Part shown: in pieces, positions 1 to 11,855 of the stretch
How positions within the stretch are numbered: position 1 is the stretch's first letter
Layout of the letters: every line of letters starts with the position of its first letter
Assembly: GCF_023278565.1 (NCBI RefSeq)
Contig: NC_064676.1
Span: 6,696,001 to 6,760,000, forward strand
From: Colletotrichum lupini
Lineage: Eukaryota; Ascomycota; Sordariomycetes; Glomerellales; Glomerellaceae
DNA: 64,000 nucleotides
Reading direction: 5' to 3'
Position numbers and translations under genes: made by a program
Notes under the pieces: generated by a model
Told to the model about the DNA's origin: nothing
Database searches by the model: none
Seen by the model: only the letters and a program-made list of their open reading frames with translations

Positions 1-520
1 CGTCGAGATCCCGCGGCGTGCGCAGGCCAAAGGGCGGGTTGAGCAGCGTCTTGATGGTGCGGAGGCCGAGGCGGTGGGAGATGGGTTTGCTTAGGAGGAG
101 GGCGGCGACAAGGTTTTGGAAGGGGGTTAGGGTGGAGTCTGGGTAGGTTAGGCGGGGTCCTTCGCCATCATCGCCATTATGGCTGTCGTCGTTGTTTGTG
201 CCCTTTGAGGGCTTTGAAACCTTTGCGGTGTTGACTTTCTTCCCGGCGTCCTTAGGGGGAGGATCCTTGCGATGTTGGCCTTCGTCCCAGTCGATTTCGC
301 CGTGGCCTTGTGGGAGGGAGGGGAAGGCGAGGGAGAAGGCTTCGTCGCTTAGGAGCCAGTCTACAGATGATTTTGGATCCTCCGTCTTGGGCTTTTTGGT
401 GTCGGGTTCATCATCCTGGTCATGGGTGGGCGGCGATGCTTCCGAGGCTTTGCGCTTCGTGCCAGTGTCGGCGGCTTCATTATCAGAGTTGCTGGATGCG
501 GGTTCTTTTCGCGAGGTCAT
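1..520 (-). CDS. Probable HhH-GPD-type DNA repair protein, 5' part only
   Basis: The minus frame is open from an ATG at 520 to the window edge (173 codons), so the gene continues to the left. Residues 1-60 are charged and disordered, with a bipartite basic cluster (TKRK at about 21, KKPK at about 42) that suggests nuclear import. Residues 125-173 change to an ordered helical segment, PFQNLVAALLLSKPISHRLG followed by a TPRDLD turn. This spacing resembles the opening helices of HhH-GPD base-excision glycosylases, where a 'pF..Lv..iLs' helix precedes the DNA-binding hairpin. The catalytic Lys/Asp region lies outside the window, so activity cannot be judged. The family call is an inference from pattern; the nuclear signal and open frame are seen directly. 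Confidence 0.55.
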   Translation of the reverse strand, partial: MTSRKEPASSNSDNEAADTGTKRKASEASPPTHDQDDEPDTKKPKTEDPKSSVDWLLSDEAFSLAFPSLPQGHGEIDWDEGQHRKDPPPKDAGKKVNTAKVSKPSKGTNNDDSHNGDDGEGPRLTYPDSTLTPFQNLVAALLLSKPISHRLGLRTIKTLLNPPFGLRTPRDLD

Positions 521-1213
521 TGTGATATTGTCTTTGAATTACGAAGTGAATTGATGATATTATTGGCACAGTGTTTGAAAGATGATCACATAATTGACTT
601 CAAGATATGGTGCTGGTGAGGATGGCGTCGACTTTTGAGCTGTCGTTGAAGGCTGGATCGTGGATGATGTCATGACTTTCGTGGCCGACGCCAAAGCGCG
701 TCACTGCGCGTCGACGGACTGTTCATTGTTTTTTCTTTCTTTTTTTTTTTTTTTGAATGCAAATGATGAAGCGGAGGTGATTATCAATGTCAAATGAATC
801 CGACAAAAATGAGAGCCAAGATCAATGCTGCTTTAGGGGGGGTGTTTAGGTAGCACAAGTTCTCCATGCGCAGTCACTTCATCCACCAGTGAGACGCGAC
901 GTTCTCTACGAAGGTAATCATGATGGATCAACTACTTTTGGAAGGTAGATCATCACTTTCACGAACCGATCCAATGCAAGAGTCTGATAAAACGTCTTGC
1001 TTGAATAGTACCTCATGTAAGGCACTGCCATTCAGTGCCATCTAGCCTCAAGAAGTCCCCAGGACCATATGTCGCAACCACGCAGCTAGATAGCAGCCGC
1101 GCAAGCCAAAAGAAAAGGTATCATCAATCCAGAGAAGAAAGAGCAGTGGTCCATCCATCCCTCCTGCAGGATGCAACGAATAAACTGAAGTTCCCCACAT
1201 CCTTGTGACCATC
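521..1213. other. Intergenic, no gene seen
   Basis: Start region of the repair gene and probable 3' UTR of the next minus-strand gene. It holds a T-rich tract at about 727-754 and short ORFs without family features. Confidence 0.6.
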
Positions 1214-1753
1214 TCACTTCTGCTCGGCCGCCTCCTCCTTGGCGCCATCGGTATCACCAGTCTCCTCCTTGACAGCACCATCACCACCCTCCTTCATCTC
1301 CTCATTATCAACATTCTTCTCAGTAGCGGCTTCAGCAGCTTCAGCAGCAGAAGCCGAAGCCGCAGCCTCCTCCGCAGCCTTCTGCGCCTTGCTCTTGCGG
1401 CCGCGCTTCTTGGTAGGCGTGCCCTCCTCCTCAGCGCCCTCCTCGACTTCGGCAATCTTCTTCTTGCGCGGGGTGGCAGTCTTCTTGGGGCGGGGTGTAG
1501 AGGCAGAACCAGAACCGTCCTCGGTGCTGTTGCTGCTGCCGCTGCCGGCGAACCAGCCGTGCTTGGTGGCGGCGCGGGTGAGGAGGGTGCGGGCGCTGGA
1601 GGCGCTGGAGAGGCCGGCCTCCTCGGCCATCTTCTCGAGGACGGCGGTGGTGGGACGGTCGACGTGCTTCATCATTGCGAGGGCGAGCTTGAGTTCGCCG
1701 TCGGTGAGGTTGAGGGTGGCGGCGGCCTCGGATGCGGCGGTCTTGGGAGGCAT
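1214..1753 (-). CDS. Small nuclear basic/acidic protein with N-terminal helical domain (hypothetical)
   Basis: Single-exon 179-residue protein. Residues 14-68 form a compact helical domain (LTDGELKLALAMMKHV... to ...KHGWF) of the winged-helix/Myb-like style seen at the N-terminus of many fungal chromatin-associated hypothetical proteins. Residues 85-125 are strongly basic, with Pro-Arg-Lys and Thr-Pro-Arg-Lys-Lys blocks and an AT-hook-like KKRGRKSK at about 114. Residues 126-179 are Ala/Glu-rich and acidic. The composition recalls linker-histone-like proteins, but I see no true globular H1 domain. A nuclear, DNA- or histone-binding role is inference. The Ala/Lys/Glu bias also produces long open frames on the plus strand (1205-1823); these are shadows. 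Confidence 0.8.
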   Translation of the reverse strand: MPPKTAASEAAATLNLTDGELKLALAMMKHVDRPTTAVLEKMAEEAGLSSASSARTLLTRAATKHGWFAGSGSSNSTEDGSGSASTPRPKKTATPRKKKIAEVEEGAEEEGTPTKKRGRKSKAQKAAEEAAASASAAEAAEAATEKNVDNEEMKEGGDGAVKEETGDTDGAKEEAAEQK

Positions 1754-2823
1754 TTCTTGTTGCTCTTGCGAGTTTCTGGTGAAATATGGTGAGTGGATGG
1801 GTGGCGGTGATGAGAGTGAATGAAACGCGGATGGGTGAGTGAGAAAAAGGTGGGTGAGGTGAGAATTGATTGACGGGATGAGACTGCCGTGATACTTACT
1901 GCGAGACGTAGATGTGAGTTGTCAAAGTAAGGTAAGTATCAGATACGTGGTGTCGAAGAACTCGGAAGGAGGATTCTTGGACCCGAATAGTTGTGGTATC
2001 TTGAGTGGATGGCGAAGGAAGATGAGCTGCAAGATATTTGTGAGATTGTGAGAGTGATGTGAGTGGCGAAGGTGTTGGTTTTGTTGCTCAGTAGGAAAAA
2101 GTGAGGCGGTTTAATATTGGCTCCGCTGAGGCGAGCGACGTTCTCGACTCGAACCGAATTTAGGCAGGTACGCATGAAGTGGTTCAAGGCAGGAGCCTTC
2201 CTGAAAAGGCTTCCTCTTTCCAGGATGAAGTTGAGATCAGTACGAGCTCGTGAGAAGCGCGCCTTACATGTCTCCCTCACAGCCTCAGGCTGTTGCCTCG
2301 AAATACATCAGCCTACTGAACAGCATACACAATGGAGATGAGACATTTCGTAATTTCTTGATATTCGCTCTTTGTTCCATTACGTTCTGCAGGTCGACAA
2401 GAGACATAAGGCATCACTTGGAAAGTTCTCCTATCAGTGTACACGATGAGTAAGCCCTCTTGGGAGAGGTAGAGGAGGCAGTAGTTGGGCGGCTATAGTC
2501 GGTGATGTCTTTCTATCACATGTCCCAAGTTCAAGGACATCCGATTGATATGATGAAGCATCACACAGCATCACCGACAGCCGCCACCACAAACTTGTCT
2601 TGACGGAGATCGATACAGTTTTAGGATTCAAGACTAATGAACGCAGCACTTGAGACTGATTGAAAGACTCGTTAGATCAACTTAAGGTTGTGATACTGAG
2701 TATATTGACACTAGTGTGACAGGGTATGAGAAGGAAATGGCATGTACTCCATAGATGATGCTATTACAACTTGTCGCTCAGACCTTTTATCTAACCAATG
2801 CGCGCTTGACTGCAACAAGTCTC
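1754..2823. other. Intergenic, no gene seen
   Basis: Upstream region of the small nuclear protein and 3' region of the chitinase. Only short open frames on both strands, without start context, signal peptide or family motifs. Confidence 0.6.
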
Positions 2824-4187
2824 TTACAAGCCGACCGCAGAGCGGATGGCGTTGATGAGAATGTTGTTGTAGTCACCACCAGCCTCCCACATGGCGAAGC
2901 CAGCCAGCTTGTTGGATGTGACGTAGTTGCCCTTGGCGGTCAAGGACTGGACGTTGTCGTAGGAAACCCAGACTTGAGCAGTCTCGTTGTAGAGGAAAGG
3001 CTGTTCAGCTGTTAGTTACTGTGCAAGTGTGATGGGTATCAGTGAAAGGGACAAAGCTTACAGTCTGACTGCAGTTGTCGTATCCGGTAGCAATGCTGTC
3101 GCGAGGCTTGCCCGTCTCGTCGAGGAACTTGCCCTCCTTGATCATGCTCCAGAAGGTGTAGGTTCCACTAGGAGGAGAAGCGGCGCCGCACTCGTCGATT
3201 GATGGGTCGTCGTCCCAGCTGCTGCCCTGGAATCGGTTGGTGCTGTTCTGGACGGGGTAGGCGTTCAAGACACCAGGGGAGGCAAAGGCGTTGGTAGAGT
3301 TGACGGAGAATCCGTGACCGTAGGCACCGACGGCGAGAACAAGCTTGTTGGCGGGGATACCGGCGCCAATCCACTTCTCAACACCCTCCTTGATACCGCC
3401 CTGGTTGTTGCGGGCGTCGCAAGTCATGGCAAGGGGTGCGTTAGGGCCTCCGGTAGCAGCCCAGGCGCCGTAGATGTCGTAGCCCATGACCATGAGGTAG
3501 TCGAGGGAGCTGGCGAAAGAGGAGAGGGTGCCGTTGGTGCTGGCGACGTCGAGGGCGTTGTTCCAGGGGTTCAGGCTGGTGGCGGCGGTGAGGTAGAGCT
3601 GCTTGGTCTGCTTCTGGCGGAGCTCGGTGAGGAAGGAGGCAAAGTTTGCGGTATCGTCCTTTGCGATTGTGTTGCAGCCGAGGCCCTGGCGGTTGGGGTA
3701 CTCCCAGTCAAAATCGAGGCCGTCGAGGTTGTACTTTTCGACAAAGTCGAGGCAGGTCTTCACGAAGGCGGTTCTGTTCTCCGCGCTGCCGAAGGCGGTG
3801 CTGAAATAGCGGCTGCCGGTCCAGCCTCCGATGGAGACGAGGGCCTTGACATTCTGCGGAGAGGTGTTAGATACTGTGTTGGATAGTAAAGTTGATCTAC
3901 GGGTAACATACGTGCTCCTTGGCGGCCGCGACAAAGGCGGGAAGCTGGTCGGGAGCCGACTTTGTGAGGTTGAGGCTGCCGTCGGCGGCGGTCTCGGCGA
4001 AGGCATACTTTGCGTCGGTGTACTTGTCCCACGGCATGTCGGAGACGGGGAATCCGCGGTTCGCGTGGTAACCCGCGAAATAGGTGGATGCGACAACGCC
4101 ACAGGTGTTGACGTTGCGCGCAGAGTAAGGCGCGGCGGCAGCGCCCACGGCCAACATGGCCGCGAGCGAGAGTTGAGCGAATGACAT
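2824..4187 (-). CDS. Secreted GH18 chitinase
   Basis: Three exons on the minus strand: 4187-3912, 3853-3062 and 3000-2824. Introns begin GTATGT and GTAAGC and end GCAG and ACAG; the joined frame gives 414 residues. Residues 1-19 are a signal peptide ending in an Ala-rich cleavage region. The (beta/alpha)8 GH18 fold shows the SIGG strand motif (about residue 98) and the catalytic DGLDFDWEYP motif (DxxDxDxE, Glu as acid/base). The MGYDIYG segment and the C-terminal GFAMWEAGGD strand carry the conserved substrate Tyr and Trp. No chitin-binding or LysM module follows, and there is no GPI tail. It hydrolyses chitin outside the cell, either for nutrition, for attack on other fungi, or for remodelling of its own wall. 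Several NxS/T sites are present. Confidence 0.95.
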
Positions 4188-7100
4188 GATGCTGTTGTGG
4201 ATAGTAGAAACGAACTAGACGCAAAAGAATGCAGTAAAGTTGGAAAAGATGTTCAGCTCGAGGTTAAGCTAGCAATCCGTCAGCATCTGGAGATTGGGGT
4301 GACGGCTCGGTTTGCTTAAATAATTTCGACGTCGTACGACCCCCTCGCGGCCAACACTGTTCACAACCACCTTACGGAGTTGAGGAGCCCCCTCCCTGCG
4401 GAGCACTACAATAGAGTTCACCATAGCCCCATGTTGACGAAGCAAACTAATTGCTTTTCTGGGGCCGCTGGGACCAACGTCAACGGCAAACAGGCGCGCG
4501 AATGACTCGGAGCAGGGGGGCTGACGACCTCCGCCGGCAGGGATCACCCAGGTGCCGCGAACCCAAAGGTTTGGTCTGATGTTCAACTTTTCTCCCTATG
4601 AGTTGTTCAGGTTTCTTTGATGCTCGAGGCTGCGGCATGTCTAGGTATGGAAAGATATCGGCATGTTCTCTTTGATAGGCTTACGAGGTGCATTTGTGCT
4701 CCATGCAGTCAGATATACCCCTGAGCCCTGAGCGGCAAAGACGGGTTCCCAAAATTCTGCGCGTCTGCTGCGGCGGCAGCCCTGTCGGCATGCGATAGTT
4801 GCGAACATGCACCCAGCACGAGCCCCCTATTCTTAGAAGGGCGGGCCAACAACAATGGAAGGTTTTCCTGGGTTCCATTTGAATCCAAGGATGCCTCTTG
4901 CGCCGGGCCGCCCGGGACGGAGCTGGGCACTTACGTCTTGCTACGCTGCAGCTGCATTCAAGCAACGGGAGATCGGACTGGGCGAATGACTGCCATATTG
5001 GGTTTTTCCCAACTTGGGCTCTTGGGAGTCTTGGCTTTTGCGGGAGAGGGGGAGCATGGCGCAGTGAGTGGCCACGATGGCGCGTATGACAAGCCCGTCT
5101 ACAGAGTTATGCCTCACAAAAGATGCCGTGCTCTCGTGGAATTGCTGGGGATTGGTCGATGGGGATGAACTTTACTATGTGACGGAACCCTGGGGAGCTG
5201 ACTGGACGGGACGCGTTGGTTCGTCTATGGCGTGTTGGTTGGCCGGTTGGTCTGAGGGAACCGTGGCGATCGGAGTAAGGCATTCTTTCTTTTCTCTCTC
5301 TTTCGGTCTTTCGCAATCGCATGTTCGCGAACTATCTTTCGCGAAGCTGCCAAACCCCTTTCAAGGAACAGCGCAGTTGTGAAAGGCCTCCCATTTCTCA
5401 CCCGTGCCACCCTCCAGAGTCCTCCTCCGACTCCTCCCCCCACGGTTTCGTTTCCACCTTGGCGGAGGGCAGTTCCTCAGGGCAAAAACTTTGTTTTTCT
5501 TAGTGTACCACTGTACCACCATAGCAGTCTGTCCAACTAGCCGTACAGAGCGTAGAGCGAGTGGTTGAGCGGGCTGCCGAGGTCGAACATTCTGAAACTC
5601 TGGCTAAAAGCATTTCGTGCGTCTTGGACATTGGTTGGTGCCGTGCGTTGCAGCCAGCGTTACATGGCGGCGGCCTGGGGCTGCCGACCGGCGGTTGGCC
5701 CTCCGATCGGGCGAACAGGAACAGCCAACAGATCATGAGAGGTGACAAGTTGACAGCAGTCCGATCGTTCAACTTGAGGTTGATCACTTGCATTACTGTT
5801 CGTCTTCCATCAGTCAAATCATAGGCGGCCGTTAGTAGCCTCACGCGCACGATAAACGCCCAGTCGGCCGGCGCGACGCCGCCCGCCAACGGTCTCCCGG
5901 GGCCCCGGAAGTGCCGTTTCCCACATGCAGGGCGCCTTTGTCCACTCCACTTTACCCCTGAGAGCCGCTTTTTCTCTTTCTATTCGTTTTCTTTGCGCAG
6001 TAGGAGCTGAGTCAGCCATCTGAGTAGGGGAAGTTTCCTCTTTTAGGGGAAATTGGGAATAGCTACGTTCCCAGTCCGGCTGCGAAACCATCCGACCACT
6101 ATTCGTTATTAGTCTTGGCAGCACATCGGAAAATGACGAGGCCTGTGGTATTTTCCGGTGGAGGCGATCACATCTGATTGGACCCACTGAACAGTTGTTA
6201 ATTCCTTCTGAAGCCGAATGCGGTTGAGTCGCGAAAACGAAGCGTGTTTCTCGTCCTTGCGATTCTGCGTCGCTCACGTTCAGGATGACAGTGCAGAAAG
6301 CAGCGAGAGAGCTCCGTCTCAGAAAATGGAAGGAACATATACGTAGAGTATATGCCAACGAAAGACTGTTCTGAGATGTCGTCCAAACCAGGTCTGTTGG
6401 CTCTAGGTCTTCGAGAGCTTAGCCCATGCAACGGCTGTCACCGTCATAACCGAAGAGAGCATTCATCTGTTTGACAATTGGAAGACTCGAAAATCTTATC
6501 CTATTGCCGACGACATATACCGAGCTTTTCTCTTGATAACGGTGCTCAAGAACTTTGTTCATGGTTCAAATTGATAGCATTCGTCTTCGTGACATGGAGG
6601 CTTTGGTCCACCTGGAAGACGTCATGGTACAATCTCACGAGCATTCCTCGAACTTCTAGTGTCGCCCGCGGTGCATTGAGAAAACCGGCACAATGATGCG
6701 AGGGCGATCAGGAACAAATACGAGATCGGGTTCACGGTGATGCTGGCGACCATATGGGTCTGCAATTTACTAAGCTTTTTTGACACAAAATCAAGACTGA
6801 ACCTTGTAGATCGTATCTATTTCCAGCAAACATTCGGCGGGAAAGCCCTGTTGATTGTTCAGAGTTAGGATTTGGGAAAATTCGCAACGACAATCAACCA
6901 AAGCTCCAATAAGATCGTCTGTTCCGAGTTCAATGTCAAATATTTACATAAAATTATCTGAACAAGTAGAAAGCTTATAAGCTCAATGGTCAAGTAAGGT
7001 TTCGGCAAAGATGTGCAAATAACCAAAGTAGTCTGTGAACACTGCGGCTAACGCGACTTCACCACCGCACGCTCAATTGATAACTACCAATCTCGCCGTT

Positions 7101-7791
7101 CTCCATACAAAAAACTTCATAGTATTTAATACTGCACGTCTGAGGTCAGAGCGAACACGATTGACGCCATGGAAGTGGCATGGAAGGGTGGGTTGCTGCA
7201 GGAGGAGACATCCAATGCAAGATGGATGAGCTGATTTTGCGACTGAGCGTTCTACTGTTACAAGTAGGACGTTCTGGATATTGCGCTGAATGAAACCGAT
7301 TGAGAAAAGCCGATCTGGCAACCTATGAGTTCTGGAGTGTGTGAGGAGAAACACTTTGCAATGGGAAAGGGCGCAATTGGAACCAGGCAAGAAGGAGATT
7401 GGAACTACAACCACAAGGACATGCTAGTTCGGACTACTTATTGAGAAACCATGGTTCCTGGGGACATTCGGTATGTGATACGCCTACGTCTACAAGCTGA
7501 TTAAAAAGACTTCTTCCTCGAGTACATGTATCACAGTCAAGTAGTCACTTGCGATAGTGAAAAGATCTCAGGAGTTCAACCGTTACTTCATAGGCTACTT
7601 CTAGCACTTAGCTCACATCAAGCCATTCCGCGATCAAGCTCCCCCTAGGCATATAAATATCCCGCAGTAGTTCCCACTCTACCCGGACCGTCAACTGAAT
7701 TATAGACATTGAAAGAAGGAAGGGCTCTCATTCCCAAAAGGGAACAGCGCCCAGACCAAACTATGCATGTAGGTCATAAAGACGAACACGC
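4188..7791. other. 3.6 kb intergenic, no supported gene
   Basis: The first part is the chitinase promoter. Open frames up to 179 codons exist (minus 5819-6358), but their composition is irregular, with no signal peptide, domain or splice pattern. A plus-strand TATA-like element (CATATAAATA, about 7649) has no recognisable gene downstream. Confidence 0.55.
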
Positions 7792-8735
7792 TTAGCCGGT
7801 GGTGCAGCCACCGAGGCGGACGCTCTCGGCGTACATCTCGTAGGTGTCGGCGTTGGCAGCAGCCTTGGTGGCAGACAGAGCCTGGGCGGCGGTGGGGCCG
7901 TAAGCCCAGTCGGTGGTGCCGTAGAGATGGGTCATCTCGTGCAGCATGCTGCCGGCGCGGTCGTAGTCGTCTCCGGAGCACTGGGAGGCGAGCTCGGGGA
8001 AGCCCCAGAAGCCGTTGTTGGGGCAGGGAACGATGACGTTGTCCGAGGGGACGGTGTAGAGGAGGGCGCTGCCGTCGGTGCAGTCGCTGTAGGTGTCCGT
8101 GCAGGAGATCTTAGGGGAGGTGGTCTGCACGCCGGCGACGTCGTTGTAGATGGTCTGGACCTTGGAGGCGACCGAGGTCGACTTGAACCAGGTGGTGTAG
8201 TAGTAGGACGAGGTGCCCGCCGCGGTGGAGGCGGCCTTGGCCATGGAGATGGCGTCGGTGACGGAGGTCTTCAGGGAGGTCGTCTGCGCGGTGGTGCAGG
8301 ACGAGTAGGTGATGGCGCGCTTCTGGATGCGGGAGTTGAAGGGCTCCTCACGCTTGCGGGAGATGTGGTCCCTGTAGATGTCAGGTTAGTAAGAGGGTCG
8401 CTATTCGCACCGAATGTTGGAATAGGACTTACGCAGCAGCGGTGGTCTGGTCGACAGTGACCTCGACCTCGCCGGAGGTGACATCGGCGCAGGAAGCCAA
8501 GTCCTTGAAGGCGGAGGGGATGCTGTCACCAACGGCGTAGTGGAAGCCCTGGATGGCAGTGACCTTGGCGTCGGCAATGCCGTCGAGCTTGTAGCTCTTG
8601 GCGGCGTTGACGGGGACGGTGATGGTCTCGCCGGCAGCGATCTTCTAGAAGAGCTTGGCGTCGAGGCCAGTGCGCTTGTAGTTAACGAAGATACCCTCGA
8701 AAGGAAGAGCAGTGCCCTCTAGTTTTTATTAAACA

Positions 8736-8740
8736 CTATC
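8736..8740. repeat. Target-site duplication, left (CTATC)
   Basis: Five bases directly before the left LTR, identical to the five after the right LTR. They lie inside the native intron of the deuterolysin gene. Confidence 0.9.
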
Positions 8741-8917
8741 TGTCACGAGTTATGGCACGCAGCAATGGGCATACGGAGTATAGTAAAAGTAGCTTAACTA
8801 TTAAAATAAAAATAAACAAAAAGAAAAGGTCTATATATATAATATCTAAGATAAATACGTAATTTAGTACGTAATAAGCACTTTATAAAATACGATTACT
8901 ATCCCTATTACGTAATA
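8741..8917 (-). repeat. LTR, left copy (3' LTR of the element)
   Basis: 177 bp, starting TGTCACGAGT and ending CGTAATA on the plus strand. It aligns without gaps to 16204-16380, with 28 differences by my count, all transitions. The outer 50-60 bp keep G and C where the other copy has A and T; the inner 110 bp are the more mutated copy. Confidence 0.93.
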
Positions 8918-8928
8918 TACCCCCTAAT
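8918..8928 (-). other. Probable polypurine tract of the retrotransposon
   Basis: On the minus strand an AGGGGG-containing purine run sits immediately before the left LTR, where plus-strand DNA priming occurs if the element is on the minus strand. It fits that orientation; the surrounding purines may have been changed by RIP. Confidence 0.45.
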
Positions 8929-11705
8929 TACTATTACTAAGGAGCTATTATACTTAAAATAGAATCTCTAAATACCCTTATAAAGGCCTAATTTAGTTAA
9001 ATATAAAAATAAAAAAATAAGTATAAGGGATATAAGTTTTTTAAACTACGTTTATTATAAATATATCCCTTTATTTAAAATAAATAAAATCTTAACTTAA
9101 AATAATACGTATTTTATTATTTTTAATATATAAATTACTAAGGGCAAGGCTACTTAGCTACTTTATATATATCTAAATTCTTATAGCGTTACTTAGTTCT
9201 TATTTTTTTTCCTCTTTTTAACCTCTCGTAATTATTATAAATACCCCTATTTATTATATATACATACTTACGCCGTTAAATCGTTTACTAATTTTATTCT
9301 AAATATAAATATTTAATATATTTAGAAATAATAATAAGTTTTATATAATTTTTATAATACCTCTTATATATATATTATATAATTTATTAAGAGTTTAAAT
9401 AAATAATAATATTAATAAGCCTTTTTAAGTCGTTACTCCCCCTTATAACCTCTTATTTACTTATTAAAGCTTAGTTACTAAGCTTTCCCTCTTTAATTAA
9501 AAAAATATTAAAGTTACTAATTAAAATACTAAGGACTTTATTAAGTTCGAAGCTCTTTTTAATAATTATAATAAGGGTAATAATAAAATAAATAATAATA
9601 ATAAGAGCTCTAACGGGCTTTTACTTATCCCCCGCTTAGAGTTTAAAAATAAACATAAGATTAGTTTAGATAATAAGCTTTTTAAAAAGGGTATATTATA
9701 TACTTATTATTTTAAAAGTTTATATTTAATATTATTTTAAAGTTTAAAAAACGCAAAGCTAGCTCTTTTTAAAAAAATAATAAAAAATAAAAAAGAATAC
9801 TAAAAAACTAAAGTACCCCCCGTAATAAATATAGTTCTTTTTATTATTCTAAGCCTATTTAACGTATATTTAGTCCTTAAAAAGTTTAAAAAAGAGGTTC
9901 TTAAAAAACGGGAGATTTAATACTTACCCTATTTTAAAATAGCCCTTTAGTATATTAATTTTAAAAATAATAGTCGTTATTTTATAAAAAGTAGTAATTA
10001 GTATATATACTATTTTAATAACTATTTAGCTAAAAAATATATTAATATACTAGTCGTTTTATAATTAATAACCTAGGCCCTTACTAAGGCTATTATAAAT
10101 AATACTCCCTCTTTTATAAAAATATTATCTTTTTTTATTATTAAAAAGCGCACTTCTAATTATAGTTTTAATAAAATATTACTAAGCTCTATAATATCGT
10201 TTATTAAATATATAATAATTAAAGGATATATAAAAACTATATCGGCTTTTATATAAAAGACTTTTTTAATACGTACCCCCGGTCCTCTTTTATACTTATT
10301 ATAATCGTTTATAACTAACTTCTTATTATATTACTTATTTTTATATCCTAAGTTATTAACCTAACGGTCGTTCTAGCTCTCGCGCCCCTCGCTACCCTTA
10401 TTATTCTTAATTTTATAAACTTTAAAGTATATAAAACGCGTTTCTTAGTACGTATACTAACCTTTTTCTTTAATAATACTATATTTTTAATAATTATATA
10501 CTTCGTAAACTAAGAGTTTAAATAATAAATATAAACTTAAGTCTTATTTTTATATATATATACCTTATAAAATAAGGTTATTTTAAAAAATTTAGGCCTT
10601 TAAGCTATAAGAGGTTTTTATTTTATTTATTTTAGGCCTCCGGGCCGTATTTTAAGTTCTATTTATTATTTATTTTTAAGCATTAAGTTTTTTTAAGTAT
10701 AGCCTAAATTAATTATTTTTAATTATTTTAGCTATTTATAATAGTTTCTTACGTATTATAAAAGTTAAGAAATATATAAAAATATTTAAATTTAGCTTAT
10801 AAAAAGTTTTTAATAAGTTTATTTATTAATATATTTTTTATTAATATATAAGTAACCTTAAAGCTATTTCTAGCGTATTCTTATCTTAGTTATATATTTT
10901 ATATATTAATATAATAAAGTTAAGTAACTATTCTTTCTCCTTCTCCTATAATAAGTCGAATTATTTATTAATTATTATAATTAACTAACTATACTTTTTT
11001 TAAGTTAAGGGCAATGTTTTTAAAAAAGCGCTTTAGAGCTATAGTCTTTTTTATAGTTTTCTTAAAATAAAAAAGCTTAGTTTCGGTAGTTAATATCGTA
11101 ACTATTACTTAGCATACTAATTTTTATTAAATTAAGCTATTAAAAAAGAATATTATATATCCTTAGGATAATCGTTATATTACTTCGTTATTTATAAAGC
11201 TAGTATTTTTAGCTAAAAATAATAATTACGTACTTAGTATATTACTATAATAAAGTATAAAATATCTCGTTATATAAAAATATCGGATATAATAGTTAAT
11301 TATTTTAATATAAGTTATACTTAGGTTAGTTAAGAACTATAATAATTATAAATAAATAAAAGCGACGTCTAGTTTAATTATAATAACTATATAAAATATA
11401 CTCTTAACCTTCTCTTAATAGCTCTTTATTTCCTCTTTTATTACTTACCCCTTATTTAGTTTAAACTCTTTTTAAAAAAGAGGGGTAGCTAAATATAATA
11501 AATCTATAAAATTAAAGCGCTTAGTAATTTACTTAATATATACGTTATAAATAAAATAAACCTTATAAGTAATACGGTTTTATAAAATCCGTACTCTAAA
11601 AAAGTAATTAATTAGTCTATTTTCCTTAAGGTTAATATATTCTTTTATATTATTAACGATCCCCTAAACTACTTTTTAGTCATTTTAATAATATAAAATA
11701 ATAAA

Positions 11706-11855
11706 GTTATTAATATAGAATACTAATATTACCTTCCTATTTATAGTTTAGTAAATATAAATCTCCTCGTAGTTATATATTATATTTATACTACGGAGTA
11801 TAAAAATAAAAGTTTAGAACTAAAGAATTAGTAAGTCTTAGAAGCTATATAGAGC
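11706..11855 (-). pseudogene. Reverse transcriptase core relic
   Basis: On the minus strand, codons from 11855 read A-L-Y followed by AGC and TTC, which are one transition each from Gly and Leu (ALYGL). In the same frame, 46 codons later, TAT ATT AAT AAC at 11717-11706 is one transition per codon from YVDD, the catalytic Asp pair. Stops between them are TAA or TAG codons that transitions can produce from Arg, Gln or Trp codons. This is the clearest coding remnant in the AT-rich block. Confidence 0.75.

Noticed and set aside
1205..1823. Two plus-strand ORFs of about 195 codons
   Set aside because: Leu/Ser-rich shadows of the Ala/Glu/Lys-rich minus-strand gene at 1214-1753.
3314..3886. 190-codon plus-strand ORF opposite the chitinase
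   Set aside because: Antisense shadow of the GH18 coding exon.
5819..6358. 179-codon minus ORF between chitinase and protease
   Set aside because: No family features, no splice pattern, low-quality composition.
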